Source: CAYHGV01 sp964356135
Lineage (GTDB): Bacteria; Hydrothermota; Tepidihabitantia; CAYHGV01
Assembly: GCA_964356135.1 (NCBI GenBank)
Contig: CAYHGV010000059.1
Location: 1 to 18,634 of the forward strand
Direction: 5' to 3'
DNA: 18,634 nt
Part shown: positions 12,575 through 18,634 of the stretch, piece by piece
How the letters are laid out: each line of letters opens with the position of its first letter
Numbering within the stretch: position 1 is the first letter of the stretch
Translations under genes and position numbers: made by a program
Notes under the pieces: generated by a model
The model's database searches: none
What the model saw: the letters and a program-made list of their open reading frames with translations, nothing else
What the model was told of the DNA's origin: nothing

Positions 12575-15500
12575 ATGGATTGCACACAACTTCCGAGGAT
12601 TGCCTTTGGTGTCATTTTTTCATTGAGTGTTTTCGCCCGTTCTCCGGGATTACCGGCTTCGGAGATTAAAAGCAGGGCAAATGATCGGCAGCTGAATCCG
12701 CTCCTGCCTGAAGGACAATTCTTCCCGAGCCCAAAAGCACCGCTTTCCGACCGAATAAAAGTGCTCGAATCCAATGGCGAAAGAATAGTGGTTGAAATTA
12801 CCTTTCCACCCTACCAGATTGAGACCGGTCAGGAGCAGGGAACGGGCTTTCGTACTATTGCAATCCCGGGTTGTTCAAAAACGACGCAGCCCGGTGCACC
12901 CGAGCTGCCGACCCAGGGAATACTGTTAGGTATACCGCCGGGAACGGATTTGAGGCTCGAAACACGGGGGTTTGAGTCGAGCGAAGAGTCGGGCTACATA
13001 CTCCGTCCTGCCCCCTCGCCTTTGCCGCAAGAAGACATAAATCTCACTTTAAACCTTGGGCAAGCACGCGATATCCACTATTCCTATGTAGCGGATGAAA
13101 AAATTTACGGGCGAGCCGGTTTTTATCCCGGCACGCTCGCAACGCTGGGGCCGGTCGGTTTTATTCGAAACCAGCGGCTGGTTTCGGTCTCAGTGTTCCC
13201 GGTCCAATACTCTCCGGAGCAAAAAACGGTCCGGTTCTATAAAAAGATACGGTTTACGATTCATTTCCAGCAGAGACCTCAGCTCCGGCTCGACCCGGCA
13301 CTCATCCAACCGCAGCCTGCGTCGTTTGAAGCGATTCTTCGGTCGGCGCTGGTCAATTATGAATCGGCTCAACGCTGGCGGACAATGGACCGGACATCGA
13401 AGCCGTCGATGGTCGCACCACCGCCGACACCGGGCTGGAAACTTTTTGTCGATAAAGACGGCATCTATCGTCTGACGAAAACTTTCCTTGACAGCGTCGG
13501 CATTAATCTCAGCGCCGTCAATCCGAAAAGTCTGAGAATTATCAACCGCGGAACGGAACTGCCGATTTACGTCGAAGGTGAAGCGGATGGGATTTTTGAT
13601 GCCGGCGATTATATCGAATTCTACGGCGTGGCAGAAACCACCCGCTACACTTCTAATAATGTCTATTGGCTCACCTACGGCGGCAGCTTCGGGCTTCGGA
13701 TGGAGACCCGTGATGGTCAGCCCGGCGACACCACAAGCTATCCCAGGTATTTTTTTAAACGTCTGCGCTTTGAAGAGAATCACTACTACGCTTCTTCGGT
13801 TGCCGAAGGGGAGGCGGCAGACCACTGGTTCTGGGACTACCTGATCGCCCCCGGTAATAAAGATTTCACGCTTCCCGTGCCGTTTGTCGCCGATACCAGC
13901 GGCCAGGCGAAGGTGAACGTTGTTCTTCAGGGCATCACCTATACGAGTACCCTGCCCGACCACCATGCCGAGGTTTTACTCAATGGCAACAAGATTACCG
14001 ATATCTGGTGGGATGGCCAGACGAGCACCGAGACCGAAGTTGCGATAAGTCCTGCCCTGCTCGTCGCCGGCAACAATACGCTCCGGATCCGGGGACCGAA
14101 TGATACCGGGTCATCGGTTGATATGTTCTACATAAATTACTTTGAGATTGAGTACTGGCGGAGGTTTCTGGCCGAGGCGGACCGGCTTGACTTCAATTAT
14201 TCCGAGAGTGGCACACACTGTATTTCTCTCGCCGGGTTCACGACTTCGGACCTGAGATTGTTTGATATAACCAATCCCGCGGGGGTAAAGAGGATTGTCA
14301 ACGGCTTGATCGACCAGGTCGCCGGGTCGTTTCGTTTGCGTTTCACGGACAATCTCTCCGCCCCGAAGCGGTACTGCGCTCTTGCTTCGAGCCAGACCTT
14401 ACGTCCGAAAAAAGTGGTCAAGGATACGGCTTCATTGTGGGCTTCGCCTGTGCATCGGGCAGACTATCTGATTGTAACGAACGAAGATTTTTACAATGCG
14501 GTCGAACCGCTTGCCGACTGGTGGCGGAGCAAGGGATTGCAGACCGAGGTAATCCGCCTGACCGATATTTACGATGAATTCAACTACGGCATAGCCGAGC
14601 CCCGGGCAATTAAAGATTTTTTGAGCAACGCCTACCATTCATGGCAGGAACCGGCACCGACCTATGTCCTTTTGGTCGGGGACGCCACCTTCGATCCCCA
14701 GGATTATTTGAAATCAGGTCGGAAAGATTACCTTCCCACTCACTTTTTCCAGAGCAGCACCTATAATTTCGAGACCGCATCCGACCACTGGTTCGTCTGC
14801 GTGGAAGGAGAAGACCGGTATCCGGAATTCTTGGTCGGCAGATTTACCGCCCGCACTCCGACCGACGTCAGTAATGCGATTGATAAGACTCTCCAGTACC
14901 TGCAGCAGTCGGCGGATTCGGCATGGCAGAAAAAAGCCCTGTTCGTAGCCGACAATCCTGATGACGCCGGTGATTTTGAAGGAGCGGCGGATGAATTGAT
15001 ACTTGACAAACTCCCGCCGGATTTCACTCCGACCAAAGTCTACCTGACACAGTGTGCAGGCGCAGCGGATGCGAAAAATAAGATTATTTCGGCGATTAAC
15101 AGCGGCAATTCATTAACGACCTATTTCGGACACGGCAGTATCGATATCTGGGCGGTAGAAAATATCTTTTCTTCGAATGACGTCGGCTCATTAACGAATA
15201 ACATTCGTTACCCGCTGGTGAGTACCCTGACCTGTCTTGACGGCTACTTCAGCCATGCAGTCGACGATTACTGTCTGGCAGAAGAACTCGCCCGGGCTTC
15301 AACCAAAGGCTCGGTTGTCTGTTGGGCGCCGACCGGCTACGGCTATCTGGAGGGACACCGGGTGATGGCTGAGAAATTGTTCGACGCCTTTTTTAAGAAT
15401 AAAATCGGTATCGTCGGTTCGGCGGTCGCCCAGGCAAAAATTGCCCTGCTCGCCGAACAACCTTCGCTCTGGGACCATGCCGAGATGTATACCCTTTTTG

Positions 15501-16495
15501 GCGACCCGGCAACCGAAATGATTTTTTGCGTGCTGCCCGACCTTCTGCCGGTGGAGCTCAGCTTCAGTCCCCGGTCGGCTTCTGCCGGCGATACCGTGCG
15601 CATCAGTGGTATCATCGAGAACGACGGCAGGGCGACGGCGACTGACTGCGAAGTTCAGTTCTATGATAATGGAGCGCCGATCGGGAAAACGATAGTAATT
15701 CCGAAGCTCGCCCCTGACGAAAATACCGAGGTTACGTTCGACTGGGACACGAACGGTAAAATCGGGCTGCGGACAATCAAGGTGATTGCCGACCCGGATG
15801 ACAAAATTGCCGAATCCTACGAAGAGAACAATTCGCTCGCCGATACGATCCGGATAACCGATACGACCGGCGTAGCAGAAGACCAGAGTCCGCCTTCGAT
15901 TGAAATTGCGATTGACGGGAAAACGTTACGAACGAACTACTGGTTTATATCGTCCCGACCGGTAATTGACGTTACGGTCCGGGATAATGCGGGGATTGAT
16001 TCAAGCGGATTGCGGCTTGAGGTTATAGAAGCCGGCAAGAAACTCCCGTTACCCTGGGTGACAAAACTGGAGCATACGACGGTAACACTCTCAAGCCGGC
16101 CGTTTTTAACCGACGGCAGCTATACCTTGAAGGTCACTGCCACCGATCGGACGGGCAATAAAGCCGAGAGCGTTTTAACCCTTGTGGTTGAGTCGGATTT
16201 GAAAATCGCCCATATCTTAGCCTATCCGAATCCCTGTCAGACTCGAACGTTTTTTACGTATCTACTTTCCCTGCCGGCACAGGAGGTTCGGGTTAAAATT
16301 TACACCCTTGCCGGACGCCGGATTCGGGAACTGTGGAACGCACCCGGTGCCTTTGGGTTTAATTCGGTTGACTGGGACCTGCGGGATGAAAACGGCGCGG
16401 AACTGAGTAACGGGGTCTATTTCTATAAAATTATTGCTACCGGAATGAATGGCGAGCAGACCGAAGCGGTTGAACGATTGCTGATCCTTCGATAG
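12575..16495 (+). CDS. Secreted gingipain-family (C25) peptidase with CARDB and C-terminal sorting domain
   Basis: From ATG 12575 the protein has 1306 residues. A signal-like start (RIAFGVIFSLSVFA) is followed by a C25 propeptide-like region (GAPELPTQGILLGIPPGTDL) and a long beta-rich part. The C25 catalytic domain (about 625-985) has the catalytic pair His853 (YFGHGS) and Cys887 (LTCLDGYF), 34 residues apart as in gingipains. A CARDB-like domain (about 990-1090), an Ig-like domain (about 1105-1205) and a FlgD-like/type IX sorting domain starting YPNPC at about 1216 complete it. It should be exported and attached to or released from the surface. An upstream in-frame ATG at 12440 would add 45 residues before the signal peptide and overlap the PqqD promoter, so I reject it. 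Its link to the RiPP genes around it is open. Confidence 0.92.
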   Translation: MDCTQLPRIAFGVIFSLSVFARSPGLPASEIKSRANDRQLNPLLPEGQFFPSPKAPLSDRIKVLESNGERIVVEITFPPYQIETGQEQGTGFRTIAIPGCSKTTQPGAPELPTQGILLGIPPGTDLRLETRGFESSEESGYILRPAPSPLPQEDINLTLNLGQARDIHYSYVADEKIYGRAGFYPGTLATLGPVGFIRNQRLVSVSVFPVQYSPEQKTVRFYKKIRFTIHFQQRPQLRLDPALIQPQPASFEAILRSALVNYESAQRWRTMDRTSKPSMVAPPPTPGWKLFVDKDGIYRLTKTFLDSVGINLSAVNPKSLRIINRGTELPIYVEGEADGIFDAGDYIEFYGVAETTRYTSNNVYWLTYGGSFGLRMETRDGQPGDTTSYPRYFFKRLRFEENHYYASSVAEGEAADHWFWDYLIAPGNKDFTLPVPFVADTSGQAKVNVVLQGITYTSTLPDHHAEVLLNGNKITDIWWDGQTSTETEVAISPALLVAGNNTLRIRGPNDTGSSVDMFYINYFEIEYWRRFLAEADRLDFNYSESGTHCISLAGFTTSDLRLFDITNPAGVKRIVNGLIDQVAGSFRLRFTDNLSAPKRYCALASSQTLRPKKVVKDTASLWASPVHRADYLIVTNEDFYNAVEPLADWWRSKGLQTEVIRLTDIYDEFNYGIAEPRAIKDFLSNAYHSWQEPAPTYVLLVGDATFDPQDYLKSGRKDYLPTHFFQSSTYNFETASDHWFVCVEGEDRYPEFLVGRFTARTPTDVSNAIDKTLQYLQQSADSAWQKKALFVADNPDDAGDFEGAADELILDKLPPDFTPTKVYLTQCAGAADAKNKIISAINSGNSLTTYFGHGSIDIWAVENIFSSNDVGSLTNNIRYPLVSTLTCLDGYFSHAVDDYCLAEELARASTKGSVVCWAPTGYGYLEGHRVMAEKLFDAFFKNKIGIVGSAVAQAKIALLAEQPSLWDHAEMYTLFGDPATEMIFCVLPDLLPVELSFSPRSASAGDTVRISGIIENDGRATATDCEVQFYDNGAPIGKTIVIPKLAPDENTEVTFDWDTNGKIGLRTIKVIADPDDKIAESYEENNSLADTIRITDTTGVAEDQSPPSIEIAIDGKTLRTNYWFISSRPVIDVTVRDNAGIDSSGLRLEVIEAGKKLPLPWVTKLEHTTVTLSSRPFLTDGSYTLKVTATDRTGNKAESVLTLVVESDLKIAHILAYPNPCQTRTFFTYLLSLPAQEVRVKIYTLAGRRIRELWNAPGAFGFNSVDWDLRDENGAELSNGVYFYKIIATGMNGEQTEAVERLLILR

Positions 16496-16576
16496 TTCCA
16501 ATAAAAAGTTATTACGAAAATTTTCAAAGGATGGAACCACAAAAATAGCAGTACGAAAAATACGGCGAATAGTTCT

Positions 16577-17527
16577 TTAAACCTTCAAGTTTCTCACAAA
16601 TTCCACCGCCGAATCGTCCGGGACGAATGACAATTCGTAACAGGGGACGGATGCGACAATTCGTTCACTGAGGGCAATGGTCTGGCGCATGCCGGTTCGG
16701 TTCCATAACGGTAAAAAAGAACGGCTCAAGAACATCGCTCCCGCCAGTGCGCCGCGTTTCCGCACAACCCGATTCGTTTGTCCGTGTTTTAGAAAGAAGA
16801 TTCCTTCGAGGGGCACTCCCTGGGCGGAAATCAGTTCGACATCTCCATGCCAGGGTGTCCCATAAATCCAGTAATCGTTCCCTTTCTTCCGGATGATAAT
16901 TCGGTCGTCGTTAAGGATGGTCGCACGCCCTTGCCAGAGTTTTGCGAACGTAGACTTGCCATCACCCGAATTGCCCAGAAAGAGAAAACCCTTGCCGTTA
17001 TCGACAATCCCACAGGCATGACAGAGGATGCCCTGCCGTTGAGCCAACAGCGGGACAAACAGCACCTCCAGCATCGGATGGACGAAAGGATTGGGGAAAC
17101 GAACCGTTCCCCGGGGCACGGGGTTGTAGAATAACTCTCCGCGACTGAAGTGCTTATCGATTATCACAACCTGGGCGGGCTTTCGGGTCGTCGCATCCGG
17201 ATGAAAGGTGAAGAGCCACCTTCGAGGAAGTGCGAAGACTTTCCAGGTTTCACAGTCCAATACCAGGCGATGGCCGCCGGGTGAGGGGATGCCTTTTTTC
17301 ACGATGAGCATCATGCCCGTGCCCTCACCTTTGCTGCCCGAAGGCTTTGGATGAGAATGAATGCGGTGAGTGATAAACGGGCGGTAGACATCCGGCAGTG
17401 GTCGAAAATCCGAACCACTGAAGGTCATGGTTATATCGGCAAGCCGGATGCTCAGGGTCTTACTGTGCAGGTCAGTTGAAGGGTTGGTTACGTTCATGAG
17501 CTTATGATTCTTCTCGACGTTCCGCAT
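16577..17527 (-). CDS. HPr-kinase-like P-loop kinase of RiPP locus
   Basis: The 316-residue protein resembles the HprK/PEP-carboxykinase-like kinases of RiPP clusters (ScmC-like, lasso-peptide kinases). The nucleotide site is the P-loop G185-N-S-G-D-G-K191-S-T with Walker-B-like LNDD at 205-208. Further conserved pieces are ILCHACGIV just before the P-loop and GTPWHGDV at 223-230. The N-terminal 160 residues include a PHP-like F-x-H segment and are poorly conserved. Known relatives phosphorylate a Ser side chain of the peptide product; here the Ser/Thr-rich tail of the precursor at 17699-17875 is the obvious candidate. It has its own promoter at 17577-17604. A second in-frame ATG ten codons downstream is an alternative start. 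It converges with the C25 peptidase gene, 81 nt apart. Confidence 0.85.
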   Translation of the reverse strand: MRNVEKNHKLMNVTNPSTDLHSKTLSIRLADITMTFSGSDFRPLPDVYRPFITHRIHSHPKPSGSKGEGTGMMLIVKKGIPSPGGHRLVLDCETWKVFALPRRWLFTFHPDATTRKPAQVVIIDKHFSRGELFYNPVPRGTVRFPNPFVHPMLEVLFVPLLAQRQGILCHACGIVDNGKGFLFLGNSGDGKSTFAKLWQGRATILNDDRIIIRKKGNDYWIYGTPWHGDVELISAQGVPLEGIFFLKHGQTNRVVRKRGALAGAMFLSRSFLPLWNRTGMRQTIALSERIVASVPCYELSFVPDDSAVEFVRNLKV

Positions 17528-17576
17528 GTCACTCTTTTATGATAAACTTTCGTTTAGCTGACAGAAAAATTTCTCT

Positions 17577-17604
17577 ATTGTAGGCTTTTCCCCAGGATTG
17601 TCAA
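17577..17604 (-). promoter_or_regulatory. Promoter of HPr-kinase-like gene
   Basis: TTGACA (17604-17599), a 16-nt spacer and TACAAT (17582-17577) form a near-consensus promoter on the minus strand. Transcription would start about 43 nt before the ATG at 17527, so this transcript has a leader. It lies between the precursor and kinase genes, allowing separate expression of each. Confidence 0.7.
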
Positions 17605-17698
17605 GAGCGATACGATTTCGACCCTGAGTGCAACGATGAGTCTAAATGTTATTTCCCTTTCGTCTATGAACCAGAACCCACTTGTTAGTGAGCTCGGC

Positions 17699-17875
17699 TT
17701 ACGTCCCGTTCGAAGTGAAACAGTTCGCGATGTTGCACGGAGCGGTGCCCAGGGGCTGGCTGGTTGTGGAGGCGGTCTTACAGAAACCTAAGACCGTCTC
17801 CTTGGTCTTGAGAGTAATTTTCGTAATCTTCGGTTTTATCCACTGCCGTTTTCTTTTACGCTTTCCACCTGCCAT
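17699..17875 (-). CDS. RiPP precursor peptide, three cysteines
   Basis: A 58-residue peptide begins MAGGKRKRKRQW after a strong AAGGAGG site at 17880-17886. The leader contains P15-K-I-T-K-I-T-L22 and then V28-L-G-F-C-K33. The C-terminal part has Cys32, Cys47 and Cys52 amid Thr, Ser, Gly and Pro (TASTTSQPLG, APCNIANCF, TSNGT). The P-x-I-x-x-I-x-L...V-L-x-x-C pattern is, from general knowledge, shared by many precursors that work with PqqD-like proteins and SPASM radical SAM enzymes. Both occur 5-6 kb away on the same strand. It follows the upstream secreted-protein gene by 32 nt and precedes the HPr-kinase-like gene by 171 nt. There is no signal peptide, so it would be modified in the cytoplasm. 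Crosslinks from the cysteines and phosphorylation of the tail are inferred. Confidence 0.82.
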   Translation of the reverse strand: MAGGKRKRKRQWIKPKITKITLKTKETVLGFCKTASTTSQPLGTAPCNIANCFTSNGT

Positions 17876-17879
17876 TATA

Positions 17880-17886
17880 CCTCCTT
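17880..17886 (-). promoter_or_regulatory. Strong ribosome binding site of precursor peptide
   Basis: AAGGAGG lies 4 nt before the ATG at 17875. It is among the best ribosome sites in the window and is what makes this short frame a convincing gene. Confidence 0.85.
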
Positions 17887-17907
17887 AAAAATCAGCTTTA
17901 TTGCGTA

Positions 17908-18634
17908 TTATTTTATTATTACCGCCTTCTCCATTTTAACCTTTTCTCCAGAAATAGCAAGAGAGAAAAAATAGATTCCGGGGCCAACGTTTTCAGTATT
18001 CCATACGACATAATAATTGCCGGGCATTTGCTTCCCGTTTACCAATTGGGCAACCTGGCGACCGTTACTATCGAAGATTTTCAAGGTCACCGTTCGAGTA
18101 CTGGAAACGTAATACTGAATCGTTGCGGCCGAACGAATCGGATTGGGAATAATGGCAAACGGAACCGGTTTAGGACCGGTTGGTTTTTCTTCTATGCCTG
18201 TGGCTTCAGCTTTGATTGGACCAAAGAAAGTTGAACCTCCGGAAAGGTTGACAACTTCGAGTTTGTAGTAGTTGCCGGCTCTGCCTTCAGAGTCAGAAAA
18301 ATCATAGATTGCGCCTGCGACCGGGTTTCCTTTAGTCGGAACGAGTGGCTCGGTGAGTTTGGTATAATCCGCCGTCTCATTCAGGCTGCGGTAGACATTG
18401 AAGCCGGCGACATTGACCTCAGAGCCGGTCTCCCAGTGGACGACAACCCGATTACTCTCAGCGTCGGCGGTAAAAGATGATACGACGATACCGGTGGGAG
18501 TTCCGACCGTGGTGTCCCGACCAAATTCCGAGGTGTTGCTGCTTCCGTCGATCGTAATGCCGGTGATGTAGTCGCCGGATGAGACTCCCAGGCCTGCTAT
18601 ATTCAGATAGCCGGAGAAGATACTGTTTGAACCG
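17908..18634 (-). CDS. Secreted protein, C-terminal part with FN3-like and sorting domains (5' end outside window)
   Basis: The frame is open from the window edge (first full codon at 18633) to the stop at 17908, giving 241 residues with no start inside, so the gene is cut by the edge. The first part is beta-rich (GDYITGITIDG). A fibronectin-III-like domain follows (VVVHWETG...AGFNVYRSLN...YYKLEVVNLSGG), then a Pro-rich linker and a C-terminal FlgD-like/type IX sorting domain (PFAIIPNPI, VTLKIFDSNGRQVAQL, GPGIYFFSLA, ending VKMEKAVIIK). The tail is the same class as that of the C25 peptidase. It is probably a surface or secreted protein; the N-terminal function is unknown. The RiPP precursor begins 32 nt after its stop and could be co-transcribed with it. 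Confidence 0.88.
   Translation of the reverse strand, partial: GSNSIFSGYLNIAGLGVSSGDYITGITIDGSSNTSEFGRDTTVGTPTGIVVSSFTADAESNRVVVHWETGSEVNVAGFNVYRSLNETADYTKLTEPLVPTKGNPVAGAIYDFSDSEGRAGNYYKLEVVNLSGGSTFFGPIKAEATGIEEKPTGPKPVPFAIIPNPIRSAATIQYYVSSTRTVTLKIFDSNGRQVAQLVNGKQMPGNYYVVWNTENVGPGIYFFSLAISGEKVKMEKAVIIK

Noticed and set aside
13190..13966. 258-codon antisense frame inside the C25 peptidase gene
   Set aside because: No motif or ribosome site; it mirrors the real coding frame.
17682..17888. 68-codon plus-strand frame over the precursor peptide
   Set aside because: No ribosome site or known motif; the minus-strand frame has AAGGAGG and RiPP leader features.
18192..18380. 62-codon minus-strand frame near the right edge
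   Set aside because: It is in a different frame from the continuous FN3/sorting-domain protein that spans the region.
1..18634. CRISPR arrays, transposases, prophage genes, rRNA
   Set aside because: No regularly spaced repeats, transposase-like frames, phage structural genes or rRNA-like sequence were seen.

Overview
The window reads as a stretch of chromosome from an uncultured Gram-negative bacterium, probably an FCB-group or WOR-3/Stahlbacteria-like lineage. This placement is inference from two large secreted proteins with C-terminal FlgD-like/type IX-secretion-like sorting domains, a gingipain-family (C25) peptidase and a group 3b [NiFe] hydrogenase; no marker here fixes the phylum. Most genes look like one moderately GC-rich genome. 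The nitroreductase and a lipoprotein gene are visibly more AT-rich.

Layout. (1) 73-161: tRNA-Ser(GGA) on the minus strand, behind two tandem, duplicated promoter modules. (2) 325-2663, minus strand: a six-gene operon with a DUF2089 zinc-ribbon/HTH regulator, a small membrane protein, a DUF4097 beta-repeat protein, two short membrane proteins (one of only 58 residues) and a small soluble protein. Five of the six carry the same short SHOCT-like helical hairpin, so this looks like an envelope-sensing system of the LiaX/YvlB kind. (3) 2725-3303, minus: a nitroreductase. (4) 3641-7057, plus: rho, rpmE, prfB with its programmed +1 frameshift, then an unidentified Trp-rich lipoprotein. (5) 7119-11041, plus: a complete four-subunit group 3b NAD(P)-linked [NiFe] hydrogenase (beta, gamma, delta, alpha) with overlapping genes; its small subunit appears to have Asp in place of one proximal-cluster Cys. 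(6) 11057-18634: a radical-SAM RiPP locus. On the minus strand are a PqqD-like leader-binding protein and a SPASM radical SAM enzyme (12447-11057), an HPr-kinase-like P-loop kinase (17527-16577) and a 58-residue cysteine-containing precursor peptide (17875-17699). Embedded on the plus strand is a 1306-residue secreted C25-family peptidase, and at the right edge is the C-terminal part of another sorted secreted protein.

How the genes may work together. The most interesting unit is the split RiPP locus. The precursor has a basic N-terminus, a P-x-I-x-x-I-x-L leader segment, a V-L-G-F-C-K junction and a tail with two further Cys and many Ser/Thr. PqqD would present it to the radical SAM enzyme for Cys-based crosslinking, and the kinase could phosphorylate a hydroxyl residue. 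No transporter, leader protease or hydrogenase maturation gene is present in the window.

Promoters are unusually easy to read here: TTGAC[AGT]-N16/17-TAnnnT. In at least four cases (DUF2089, nitroreductase, PqqD, C25 peptidase) the -10 box ends only 5-7 nt before the ATG, which predicts leaderless mRNAs for the first genes of transcription units, while downstream genes have ordinary Shine-Dalgarno sites.
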